NCBI GenBank assembly: GCA_029938595.1
Contig: JAOZUP010000005.1
Location: forward strand, 1 to 28,491
Direction of reading: 5' to 3'
Source of the DNA: Thermoanaerobaculales bacterium
Lineage (GTDB): Bacteria; Acidobacteriota; Thermoanaerobaculia; Thermoanaerobaculales; Sulfomarinibacteraceae
Length of the DNA: 28,491 nt
Shown here: positions 1 to 7,861 of the stretch, in pieces
Numbering within the stretch: position 1 is the first letter of the stretch
Layout of the letters: every line of letters begins with the position of its first letter
Made by a program: the position numbers and the translations under genes
The notes under the pieces: generated by a model
Database searches by the model: none
The model's input: the letters and a program-made list of their open reading frames with translations, nothing else
What the model was told of the DNA's origin: nothing

Positions 1-113
1 CCGGATGCCGGATGCCGGATGCCGGATGCGACGAAATCGTAAACTCACCCGTCTCTTTGTCAAGGGGTAACTAGGTCGATCTGGAATCCGGTATCCGGTA
101 TCTGGTATCCGGG
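1..113. repeat. Inverted pair of 7-bp tandem arrays (element A)
   Basis: Four exact copies of CCGGATG fill 1-28 and may continue left of the window. The opposite arm at 82-113 reads, on the minus strand, as CCGGATA/CCAGATA/CCGGATA/CCGGATT units. The arms are therefore inverted copies of one heptad around a spacer of about 53 bp. Most differences between the arms are G/A transitions, which would be G-U wobbles in a transcript. The element begins 7 bp past the stop codon of the response regulator gene, so it would fold at the 3' end of that mRNA. A terminator or mRNA-end role is inference. Confidence 0.8.
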
Positions 114-120
114 CCGGCGG

Positions 121-1500
121 TCAGTTTTTGGCGGCGGGATCGATGCCGAGCCGGTGGATCATCTCGTTCAGGGTCGTGGGGCTCAACTTGAGCATACGGG
201 CGGCGCGGCGCTGAACCCCATCTGAGCGACACAGGGCCTCTCGGATCAGGTACTCCTGGTACTCTGCCACCGTCTCGCGGAAATCGACGCCATCGGGCGA
301 GAATTCGGCGACCGGCTTGGTGCTCGGCCCCTCGCTTCGCAACGCCTGAGGGAGCTCGTCGAGCTCGATGGTATCTCCGCGGCACAGAACCACCGCGCGC
401 TCGACTGCGTTCTCGAGCTCGCGGACGTTTCCAGGCCAGCAATACCCGGTGAGAGCGTCCATGGCTGCAGGGGAAAAGCCTTCCACCTCACGTTGATTTT
501 CCTCGTTGTAGATTTTCAGGAAGTGTGTTGTGAGAAGAGGAATGTCGCCGTCCCGGTCACGCAGAGGCGGCAGTTCTATGGTGATGACGTTGAGCCGATA
601 GTAGAGATCCTCCCGGAAGTTACCCGCCTGGACCTCCCCCCATAAATCGGTGTTGGTCGCCGCCAGGAGGCGGGTATCTACGGTCTTTGCCTCGATGCTC
701 CCCACTCGGCGGACTTCCCGTTCCTGGATCACACGCAGGAGTTTGGTCTGGGTCTCCGCTGAGATCGTTCCGACCTCGTCAAGGAAGAGCGTGCCGTTGT
801 GCGCAGCCTCGAAGAGGCCCTTACGGTTGTTCACCGCTCCGGTGAAAGCTCCCTTGACATGCCCGAAGAGGGTCGATTCGAGGAGGTCGGCCGGGATGGC
901 GCTCGTGTGAACCGGCACGAAGGGACCATCGCCGCGCGAGCTGAGCCGATGGATGGCGCGGGCCACCAATTCCTTACCGGTCCCGGACTCGCCCTCGATC
1001 AAAATGGTCGAGCGGGCCGGTGCGGCGCGGCGCATGAGCTCGAAGACCTCCTCGAGTCGACGGCTGGTACCCACCATCTCGCCCATGCCTTCAAGCCGGT
1101 TCCGAAGCTGGAGGTTCTCCACCAGAAGCGCCCGCCGCTCGGCGGCTCGATGAACGAGGTTGAGGACCTCTTCGTTCTTGAACGGTTTGGGAACATAGTG
1201 GAAGGCGCCCGCACGCATCGCGTCAATGGCGGATTCCACCGACGAGTAGGCGGTGATCACGACCACCGGCAGGTGGGGATCAAACGCCTTGATCTCGGGC
1301 AGCAGCTCGAGGCCCGAACGATCCGGCAACATGAGGTCGAGCAGCACAACATCGATCTCCTCCTCCCGGAGGACACGCATGCCGGCAGCGGCCGTGGTCG
1401 CCTGCTGATAGTCGAAGCCGTCGGACTTCAGGAGTGACCCCAGCACGTCCTGAAGGACGGGCTCGTCATCAATCACGAGGACTGTTGCGGCTCCTGCCAT
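121..1500 (-). CDS. NtrC-family sigma-54-dependent response regulator
   Basis: 459 aa, full NtrC architecture. The receiver domain (about 6-120) has acidic pocket D11/D12, phospho-acceptor D55, T83 and K105. The AAA+ domain (about 142-370) has Walker A GESGTGKE at 170-177, the sigma-54-contacting GAFTGA loop at 217-222, Walker B near 236-242 and WPGNVREL at 355-362. A Fis-type helix-turn-helix lies at about 414-453. The ATG overlaps the end of the upstream histidine kinase gene by 28 bp, so the two are translationally coupled and almost certainly cognate. AAGG about 9 nt before the ATG is a weak ribosome-binding site. In this family, phosphorylation of D55 drives oligomerisation and ATP-dependent opening of sigma-54 promoters. 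The regulated genes are not evident; I saw no clear -24/-12 promoter in the window. Confidence 0.96.
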   Translation of the reverse strand: MAGAATVLVIDDEPVLQDVLGSLLKSDGFDYQQATTAAAGMRVLREEEIDVVLLDLMLPDRSGLELLPEIKAFDPHLPVVVITAYSSVESAIDAMRAGAFHYVPKPFKNEEVLNLVHRAAERRALLVENLQLRNRLEGMGEMVGTSRRLEEVFELMRRAAPARSTILIEGESGTGKELVARAIHRLSSRGDGPFVPVHTSAIPADLLESTLFGHVKGAFTGAVNNRKGLFEAAHNGTLFLDEVGTISAETQTKLLRVIQEREVRRVGSIEAKTVDTRLLAATNTDLWGEVQAGNFREDLYYRLNVITIELPPLRDRDGDIPLLTTHFLKIYNEENQREVEGFSPAAMDALTGYCWPGNVRELENAVERAVVLCRGDTIELDELPQALRSEGPSTKPVAEFSPDGVDFRETVAEYQEYLIREALCRSDGVQRRAARMLKLSPTTLNEMIHRLGIDPAAKN

Positions 1501-4148
1501 CGCTGTAACCTTATCGTCGCTCGGGCCCCTCCGCGCTCCAGATTCTCGAGCCCTACCTCGCCGCCAAGTTGGGCGATCATATCACGCGTGATGGAGAGGC
1601 CGAGGCCCGATCCGCCGCGCTCGGCCTTGGTGGTGAAGAAAGGCTCGAAGACCTTTTCACGGACGTCGTCCGGCAGGCCGGGGCCTGAATCTTCGACAGT
1701 GATCTCGGCCCACTGAGCATCGGCGGCCACGGTGAGTCGGGCGGTCCCGCCGGGCGCCAACGCCTCGATAGCGTTGCGCACCAGGTTTCCCACCGCCAGC
1801 TCGAGGGGCGCAACCGACGCCCACGCCATCACCGACTCCTCAACCCTCACGATCTCCAGTTGTTCCTCCGCCCCGAGGGAGCGTGCGGCGTCCTGAGCCG
1901 CCCGAACCACCACTCCACCAATCTCGAGCACCATTCGACTGTCGCTCGAACCACGCACCATTGCACGCAAATTAGAGACGATGCGCGACACGCGGAAGCT
2001 CTGATCCACCAGCTTGGCGACGATGGGCGAACGGGGGTCATCCTCAGAGGTCATCTCGCCCAACATCTGGGCAAAAGAGGAGATGCCCGTGAGGGGCGTG
2101 TTGATTTCATGGGCCAGACCCGATGCCAACCGACCGAGACCAGCCAATCGTTCGTGTTCGCGCATCCGGTTCTGCAGCTCCCGAAGTTCGGTGACATCCT
2201 GGAGGACAACCACCCGGCCGTTGAAGCTGCCGCTATCGAGTTCGAGCACGGATACCGCCAGGATCACCCGCCGCGGAGGATCCGCCAATGTTCGCGCCTC
2301 GGTATTGACAGCGTGCAAAGGAAGCTCTATCTGCCAAGCTTCGGGCAATTCGACAACCGAACCGAGCCCGAGCCCGACCAGATCCTGAGCGTCGCGCCCG
2401 AAGATATCGGCGGCATGCCGGTTGGCGGATAGGATGTGGGCCGCAGCATCACAGACCAGTATGGCTGCGGCCGACGACTCGATAATGCGTTGGGTGTTGG
2501 TGTGGAGGATCCGATACTCCTCCGCCTGACGCCGCAAATCATCGAGATACCGGGCACTCTCCAATGCCAGCGCCGCTTGGGCGGCAAATGCGGACACCAC
2601 CTCCTCACCCTCGCTGCCGAGCGGGAAGACACCCCGCCGCAACCCGAGATAGAGTAAGCCGTGGACTGTGCCGACACGCTCGAGCGGCACCCTCACCGCA
2701 AAGCCTGCGGAGGTCATGGAACCCTCGCACTCTCCCGGATACCCGGTCTCGGAGACCGCGGCCGGGAGATAATCCGGCAACAGATCTCCATTCCCCGTGA
2801 TGCGCTCGAAACGCTCTCCTCCGACCCGGAGATACGTCGCGACGAGATCAAAATCGAGACCCTCGGTCAACGTGGCGGACAGGCGCACAAGAAGCTTGCG
2901 CGGGTCGGTGACCCTTGCCAGCTCGCGGCTCGCGCTCGTGAGCAGTGAGCGGGGCGCGGGACGTCCCTGATGGAGCCATTGATCGAGAAATTTTTCAACA
3001 CGCAACCGAACCGGCTGCAAGAGAACCACCAGGAGCACCCCTGTGGCAAAGGCGAAAAGGTTGCGCAGGGAACCCAAACCGCCGGCGTACCTGAGCAGGA
3101 GGTGATTCGTGACTGCGAAAATGAACCCTCCGGTGACAATGACCAGGGTGGCCGAGATCGAGTCGCGGCTGATCGGCTCCAGGTCCCACAGTTTGTAACC
3201 GCTGAGGGCGGCGAGGAGGGTCAGTGGAATCGCACTTATGGGTAAGACCGCCAGCCAGGTGAAGGGCTCGAACGGGATGCCGATCGAGCGCGGGACCATG
3301 ACCAGGATCAGAAACGGCACCAACCCGACGAAGAGGCCCAGGGCGGCCCATTCGATCTGGCGCCTGATCCGGGCCTCCCGCAAGGCCGAACGCCAGCGCC
3401 AAACCTGGACGATGATGCCGTAGATCAAAGAGGAAACGAACATGGTCCGCAACAGTGACGCCAGTGCCGGCCACCAGGCCTCGGCGCCGATGAATAGCGC
3501 CGTCGCGCCGGAAGCCATCACCGCGAAAACCGTCAAGAGATCCCACACCCGCATCGACCGGTCACGCTCGGGAAAGATGGAGAAGAACCGGACGACCAGG
3601 AAAGGCAGTGCCGCCCCGGCGCTGCGTCGAATAACCTGAAGCATCAGCTCGGCCGACGCGATTCGGTTCGGCACCGCACCGAGAATCACGGCAGTGGCCG
3701 CGAGGAGAAGAAAGGTGGCCGCCTCACGACGGTTCGTGCTCCACAGGGCATACAACGCGCAGCCAAGCCCGAGAAAGCCCACGAGAGTCCGTGCCAGGTA
3801 GACCGAGTTGACGTCCGGGGGCGGGGAGCGGTACCGGAGCTCCGAAAATCCGCCGTCCGGATGGCTGATCGTGAGATCGTGCTCTTCACCTCCGGCCAGG
3901 ACGAATGCCGGGTCCTCGAGACGCTCGATGGAAACGCCGTCCACGGTGACGATGAGGTCGCCCTTCGCCAAGCCCACGTCTTCGGCGCTCGACCCGGATG
4001 GGACGTCATCGACAACCAGCCCCTGCTCAACCCAGGCCACGGGAAAGTCGAGACGATAGAAGCTCCGCACGGTGCGAATCAGGGAGGTTCCCGCCACCAC
4101 AACGACGAACGCCGCAACAACGGTCAGGATCAGGCGCCTTTTCAGCAT
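1473..4148 (-). CDS. Membrane sensor histidine kinase with PDZ, GAF and PAS domains
   Basis: 891 aa. Order: TM helix at about 8-25; PDZ domain at about 36-105 (GLAKGDLIVTVDGV core), placed outside the membrane if the first helix is a signal anchor; about eight or nine further hydrophobic segments between 118 and 380; GAF domain at about 403-533; PAS domain at about 546-655 followed by a coiled coil; HisKA with phospho-acceptor H680 in HEINTPLTG; HATPase_c with N792 (N box), DSGPG at 820 (G1) and GSGLGLS at 847 (G2). All kinase motifs are intact, so it should be active. It reads into the NtrC-type regulator with a 28-bp overlap, an NtrB/NtrC-like pair. A periplasmic PDZ plus a polytopic sensor suggests it senses a membrane or envelope cue, which is inference. 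TATACT lies 6 nt before the ATG and there is no Shine-Dalgarno sequence, so the transcript may be leaderless. Confidence 0.95.
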   Translation of the reverse strand: MLKRRLILTVVAAFVVVVAGTSLIRTVRSFYRLDFPVAWVEQGLVVDDVPSGSSAEDVGLAKGDLIVTVDGVSIERLEDPAFVLAGGEEHDLTISHPDGGFSELRYRSPPPDVNSVYLARTLVGFLGLGCALYALWSTNRREAATFLLLAATAVILGAVPNRIASAELMLQVIRRSAGAALPFLVVRFFSIFPERDRSMRVWDLLTVFAVMASGATALFIGAEAWWPALASLLRTMFVSSLIYGIIVQVWRWRSALREARIRRQIEWAALGLFVGLVPFLILVMVPRSIGIPFEPFTWLAVLPISAIPLTLLAALSGYKLWDLEPISRDSISATLVIVTGGFIFAVTNHLLLRYAGGLGSLRNLFAFATGVLLVVLLQPVRLRVEKFLDQWLHQGRPAPRSLLTSASRELARVTDPRKLLVRLSATLTEGLDFDLVATYLRVGGERFERITGNGDLLPDYLPAAVSETGYPGECEGSMTSAGFAVRVPLERVGTVHGLLYLGLRRGVFPLGSEGEEVVSAFAAQAALALESARYLDDLRRQAEEYRILHTNTQRIIESSAAAILVCDAAAHILSANRHAADIFGRDAQDLVGLGLGSVVELPEAWQIELPLHAVNTEARTLADPPRRVILAVSVLELDSGSFNGRVVVLQDVTELRELQNRMREHERLAGLGRLASGLAHEINTPLTGISSFAQMLGEMTSEDDPRSPIVAKLVDQSFRVSRIVSNLRAMVRGSSDSRMVLEIGGVVVRAAQDAARSLGAEEQLEIVRVEESVMAWASVAPLELAVGNLVRNAIEALAPGGTARLTVAADAQWAEITVEDSGPGLPDDVREKVFEPFFTTKAERGGSGLGLSITRDMIAQLGGEVGLENLERGGARATIRLQRWQEPQQSS

Positions 4149-4154
4149 CGACCC

Positions 4155-4160
4155 AGTATA
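4155..4160 (-). promoter_or_regulatory. -10-like box TATACT, 6 nt before the histidine kinase ATG
   Basis: Minus-strand TATACT is followed by GGGTCG and then ATG. A transcript starting 6-7 nt past the box would begin at the start codon. No good TTGACA-like -35 is visible at 16-18 bp. It belongs to a set of identically spaced boxes in this window. Confidence 0.5.
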
Positions 4161-4175
4161 AGGAAGTTGATTGAA

Positions 4176-4188
4176 CGGCGAAACGCCG
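4176..4188 (-). terminator. Small GC hairpin after the cNMP/DUF4388 gene
   Basis: CGGCG-AAA-CGCCG (plus strand) is a perfect 5-bp stem 2 bp past the stop codon of the 344-aa gene. In the transcript it is followed by TTCAATC, not a U-run, so it is at best a weak terminator between this gene and the kinase gene. Confidence 0.3.
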
Positions 4189-4190
4189 GG

Positions 4191-5225
4191 TCAGCCGCCC
4201 AGGGCCAATTGGTCGTTGGTGATCTCATGGTCGCGGTCAACATTGAGCACGCCCGCCAGCAGCATGTCGCGAACCGTCAGCGCGATCTGGCCCCTGCTGA
4301 ACGGCAACAGCTCTGCAAGCACGCCCCAGCCGCACGGCTGAGAGGAAAGCTGATGCCAGATCTCTTCGACGAGATCCGCGTCGATGCCGCCTTTCCACGC
4401 CAACCGGTGCGTGGCAGGCTGGAGGAGAGAGGTCTCGGACACCGTAGCCGCAAAATGGGCTAACTCATCCTGAACTCTCGCGGCCTCGAGGAGGAGCGGG
4501 TGAACCTGGCGGTATGTATCGGTCTCCGGGGCAACTGCAAGATTTGAGAATCTGAAGGTTCCGTTCTTCGGTGGAGAGTTCAGGATTTCCAGGAATGCTT
4601 CCGGACCCTCGAGATTTCCGCACAAAATGCGCCCGATCATCCGGCTGCTTGTGTGGATAACCCCGAAGTCCCGGCCGTCCGCGTCCAATATCTCAAGTAC
4701 TCCGGTAGCCCCTGAGTCAACTACCGTCTGTAGGATCGCGGGAAGGTCGAAATGATCGAGCCTGCCACGGAGGTTGCTGCCGCTGTGCGCACCGAGGTCC
4801 GCAATGGTGCCCTCGAGACGCCGGGCCAGACGTTGCAGGTAGTGAAGGGCCAGGTCGCGCGATGAGTAAAGATGGCGGAGAAGCACCGGCCGAGGCCACC
4901 GAAGCGTGGTGCCGCCTTCCGGGAAATGAGCGAGAGAGTTCAAGACCGTGCCGGTAATTACCTTGCTCTCGGACACGGTGGATCCCTCGCCAAGGTAGGC
5001 CACCGGCTGCAAACCCACCTCCGAACTCTCCTCGCGGCAGATTTCGACGACCCCATCCAGCACCAGGTAGAAGGCGGAGGGCGTTTCGCCGGGGCGGAAC
5101 AAAACTCCGCCCACCGGATGCACATCGACTTTCCCCAGCTGCGCCAGCAACATCTGTTCCTCCAGAGCCATGCCGTGGAAGAAAGGGCTTTCCCTGATTG
5201 CCCGCAACAAATCTTCAAATTGCAT
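4191..5225 (-). CDS. Cyclic-nucleotide-binding-like protein with DUF4388 (PATAN) domain
   Basis: 344 aa, soluble. The N-terminal part (about 8-140) follows the CRP/cNMP-binding fold (LFRPGETPSAFYLVLDGVVEI is the typical first half, then LGEGS). The phosphate-binding cassette is not canonical: the conserved Arg after the GE(G) turn is not where expected, so ligand binding is uncertain. Residues about 150-235 (LRGRLDHFDLPAILQTV onward) match the DUF4388/PATAN domain of bacterial signalling proteins. The last roughly 100 residues are helical and could be a winged-helix-like tail. It lies 42 bp upstream of the kinase gene on the same strand and is divergent from the cyclase-like gene, so a shared pathway is plausible. 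The start is the ATG at 5225. Upstream, TAATAAT ends 8 nt before the ATG and there is no Shine-Dalgarno sequence. It is not a classical CRP regulator because DUF4388 sits where a DNA-binding domain would be. Confidence 0.88.
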   Translation of the reverse strand: MQFEDLLRAIRESPFFHGMALEEQMLLAQLGKVDVHPVGGVLFRPGETPSAFYLVLDGVVEICREESSEVGLQPVAYLGEGSTVSESKVITGTVLNSLAHFPEGGTTLRWPRPVLLRHLYSSRDLALHYLQRLARRLEGTIADLGAHSGSNLRGRLDHFDLPAILQTVVDSGATGVLEILDADGRDFGVIHTSSRMIGRILCGNLEGPEAFLEILNSPPKNGTFRFSNLAVAPETDTYRQVHPLLLEAARVQDELAHFAATVSETSLLQPATHRLAWKGGIDADLVEEIWHQLSSQPCGWGVLAELLPFSRGQIALTVRDMLLAGVLNVDRDHEITNDQLALGG

Positions 5226-5258
5226 ATGAATCCATTATTACATCCCCGATCACAGTAA

Positions 5259-5373
5259 AACCCGCTTATCTCACCGGGTTTCGTAGCGAGGGCGGCGAAG
5301 CGCAAGTATCCGCTGGGTTTGTCGCGAATCGGGCGGCGCAGTCGTAGTAAATACCAGGTGAGATATGCGGGTT
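5259..5373. repeat. 115-bp MITE-like element with 17-bp terminal inverted repeats
   Basis: The left end AACCCGCTTATCTCACC (5259-5275) and right end GGTGAGATATGCGGGTT (5357-5373) are inverse complements with one mismatch. The 81-bp interior has two imperfect direct copies of a CG(T/C)..CG..GGGCGGCG motif. I see no target-site duplication. It occupies most of the 186-bp divergent gap, so both flanking promoters lie in or next to it. Related single ends occur at 20967, 27689 and, more weakly, 21389. It could be a non-autonomous insertion or a pair of regulatory sites. Confidence 0.6.
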
Positions 5374-5399
5374 CAAGCCGATGAGGAACCAACGGAAGA

Positions 5400-5405
5400 T
5401 ACAAT
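5400..5405 (+). promoter_or_regulatory. -10-like box TACAAT, 6 nt before the cyclase-like gene
   Basis: TACAAT is followed by AGAGGG and ATG (5412). The purine run is too close to the ATG to be a normal ribosome-binding site for it, and the spacing instead puts the transcription start at the ATG. No clear -35 is seen. Confidence 0.5.
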
Positions 5406-5411
5406 AGAGGG

Positions 5412-7748
5412 ATGAGGCGGGATGAAAAGTCCATGGAAGCCTTTCGGCAGGTCCTTCGGGAAGATCTGAAGCACCCCATCTACCTCACTCCAGAAGAGGT
5501 GGGAGGGGGGTGGTGTGACCTCTTCCCGGCGCTCGCAACCTCTCTCCCCGCCCCCTTCCCGATTTTCGGCCGCGACGAAGAGAAGGTCGTGACCTGGGGT
5601 TACCCTCTTCTGCTTTCCGACGGGGTTCTCAAGCTGCGACGGGACCTTGAAGCTCTGGTCACCGCGGAGATGGAATGCCGAACTCGGCCACAGACCGGCA
5701 ACGGGGATGACAAGCAGCGGATGATGGCGCAGCGCGAGCGCTACCACAAGTCCATCTCTGCAACCCTCGAGAACGTCTTTATGAACGATTACCATCGGGG
5801 TTTGGTCGATCTCTTCCTCCTCTTCCACTCGGGAGAGGTATGCCGCGCCCTGTCGAAGGTGCCGAAAACACGGCCCGCGCTACGCGGCGGCCGTGGACGG
5901 CCGGGGTACGAGAACCACCGGCAGGGCATCGCAACCATCATCGCGGATCTCCTCCGGCGCGCCGCACTCACGGCCGTCGACCGTCTCCGCAAGCTGGCAG
6001 AGGTCCAGGTGACTCCCACCATCACCCCCCTGTTGGGCATCATCTGTCAGGATCAGCTCCTGCTCGTGGAATCCCGGACTCCGACCCAACTCTCCCAGCT
6101 GACCGGATTCCTTCAGGCTCGATTTCGGCAGAAAGCCGATGCGGTGGAAACCGCCAACCGTGAGGTTCTCGAACGGCTCCGCGACGTCGTGGCCCGCCGA
6201 CCCGAAGTAGGAAAACTCCTCCGCCTCGCAGTCGGTTCGAACCTCAAGCTCGACCGGCCGGAGACCCTGCTTGAACCTCGTCTTCTGGACGCGATTCACA
6301 CGTCGGGGCTCGCCGATACCATTCTTCTCTCGAGGATCCAGATGGACCTCCTGCGAGATCTCGGTCTGCGCCTCAAGACCTTCGAGCTACTTGCTGCCCT
6401 CCGGCGACGGGTCCTGCCCATGCGGCGACAAGGCACGACTCTGACGCTAGCCGGGCCTTCCTCCGCAACCCCGATAGCCAAGACCACGCGCCCGTATGAC
6501 TTCACCGCACCTGGAGTGGTCGACTCGTCGGTCCGCCGTTTCGGTCTGATCTACGATCTGTCGAACTTCACGACGGTCCTTGAAGAGGTTCGCAAGGCGG
6601 GCCGGATGGCCGAGGAACGAGCGCTTCAGTTCATGTACATTTTCCAGAATCGTCTCGAGGCGATCAGGCTTCGCCGTCGCCTCACTTTCGAGAAATTCCT
6701 CGGAGACGGCGCCTTCTACACCTCGCGGCGGGCTCTGCGAGTCATCGCTGCCGCGTGCGAGATCCAACAGGTCTACGAGCAACTGCGAGGCGCCGGGTTC
6801 CCCTTCAACCACGGTATCCGGATTGCGGTGAATTACGGTGTCTTTCGTCTACTGCCCATGCTTCATCCGGGTCCCGGGACCGAGCGGTTTGAGTTCTTCG
6901 GTCACGGCATCGTCGAGTTGGCGAGACTCACTACCGGCAAGAGCACCCGCGAGATCTCCGACATTGCCGAGTTTCTCGTTCACTCCGGCTATGACCCCGG
7001 CGAGGTCGACCTCTTCTTGTCACCGTTGGCTTCGGCACGGCGCGGCCACGAGGAAATTTCCACCCGACCCTATGCGGCCACACTCGACAGTCACGGCGAA
7101 CTTGTCAACGAGGGCATTGTCGTCGCACTACCGTTCATCGAAGAACTCGAGGTGGAGCTCGACATCGCAAGGCTCTCGACAGCGACGGTTGACAATGTCC
7201 GCTGGGCGTTCCTCCCGGTGGACCCCGACCCGCCAGACTCCCTGTATGTGGGACTTCGTTACCTCGGCGTGGCGCGTCTCAAGGGCCTGCCACCTCAGGA
7301 ATTGGCCGAGGCCGTTGTGTGGACTGAGCTCCCCCAAAATGCCGAGGAAATTGACTTCAAGCGCTCCATGATCGGCCTCCTCCGGCAATTGACTCAAACC
7401 GAAGACTTTCGACAAGAAGCTGCGCCCGAGGAGGACGGAACTATCGGTACCAACCTCCTGGTCATCACCTACCTGCTCGAGGACGGCGCCCGCAAGTGGA
7501 TCTTTGGCGAGTACAGGGACACTGACGATGTGCTCCTGCACTCCATCCAGGTTCCAATCCAGACGCCCGAGCTCAAGCCTGGAGAGCCCATGGAAATGTG
7601 GCTCTTTCGCAACCGGTTCGAGCTCGCCCGGGTTTACGAAGGCCTGCGCCGGGAAAACCCGGGCATCGCCGTTCCCCTTCCCACCCTCCGCGGCCGAGCC
7701 GGCTACCTCGCCTGCTTCCTCGCGGCCCCACACCGCGCCGTGGAGTGA
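5412..7748 (+). CDS. Large protein with class III nucleotidyl cyclase-like domain
   Basis: 778 aa, no signal peptide or TM helix. Residues 1-370 are mostly helical and I do not recognise them. Residues about 376-515 resemble a class III adenylate/guanylate cyclase homology domain: metal-binding-type D382 in YDLSNFT, K428 and D432 in EKFLGDG (the KxxxGD loop), the strand HGIRIAVNYG (467-476) and FFGHGIVELARL (495-506) in place of the usual GxxVNxAARL. Both metal Asp and the Lys are present, but the transition-state Asn is replaced (Val in my alignment). The domain may therefore be weakly active, differently specific or only regulatory. Residues 516-778 are unassigned. It is divergent from the cNMP-binding-like/DUF4388 gene, which is suggestive context. 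An alternative start is ATG 5433 (residue 8), 12 nt after GGCGGG. The CDS is real; the cyclase assignment is moderate. Confidence 0.85.
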   Translation: MRRDEKSMEAFRQVLREDLKHPIYLTPEEVGGGWCDLFPALATSLPAPFPIFGRDEEKVVTWGYPLLLSDGVLKLRRDLEALVTAEMECRTRPQTGNGDDKQRMMAQRERYHKSISATLENVFMNDYHRGLVDLFLLFHSGEVCRALSKVPKTRPALRGGRGRPGYENHRQGIATIIADLLRRAALTAVDRLRKLAEVQVTPTITPLLGIICQDQLLLVESRTPTQLSQLTGFLQARFRQKADAVETANREVLERLRDVVARRPEVGKLLRLAVGSNLKLDRPETLLEPRLLDAIHTSGLADTILLSRIQMDLLRDLGLRLKTFELLAALRRRVLPMRRQGTTLTLAGPSSATPIAKTTRPYDFTAPGVVDSSVRRFGLIYDLSNFTTVLEEVRKAGRMAEERALQFMYIFQNRLEAIRLRRRLTFEKFLGDGAFYTSRRALRVIAAACEIQQVYEQLRGAGFPFNHGIRIAVNYGVFRLLPMLHPGPGTERFEFFGHGIVELARLTTGKSTREISDIAEFLVHSGYDPGEVDLFLSPLASARRGHEEISTRPYAATLDSHGELVNEGIVVALPFIEELEVELDIARLSTATVDNVRWAFLPVDPDPPDSLYVGLRYLGVARLKGLPPQELAEAVVWTELPQNAEEIDFKRSMIGLLRQLTQTEDFRQEAAPEEDGTIGTNLLVITYLLEDGARKWIFGEYRDTDDVLLHSIQVPIQTPELKPGEPMEMWLFRNRFELARVYEGLRRENPGIAVPLPTLRGRAGYLACFLAAPHRAVE

Positions 7749-7782
7749 CAGCAGCTTCTACCCATGGCCGGGACACATTCAA

Positions 7783-7861
7783 AGTTAAGAGTTTAGAGTT
7801 AAAAGTTTAGAATTAGGACTAGATCTCAACTCTCAATTCTCAACTTTTAACTCTCAACTCT
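7783..7861. repeat. Inverted pair of AT-rich 7-bp arrays (element B)
   Basis: The left arm (7783-7817) is GTTAAGA/GTTTAGA/GTTAAAA/GTTTAGA/ATTAGGA. The right arm (7824-7861), on the minus strand, is GTTGAGA/GTTAAAA/GTTGAGA/ATTGAGA/GTTGAGA. About 26 of 28 positions pair in the best register, around a spacer of only about 6 bp. It lies between two convergent genes, and its right arm runs into the end of rsgA, supplying the last codon and TGA stop. The AT-rich composition contrasts sharply with the flanking genes. It could act as a bidirectional terminator. Confidence 0.8.
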
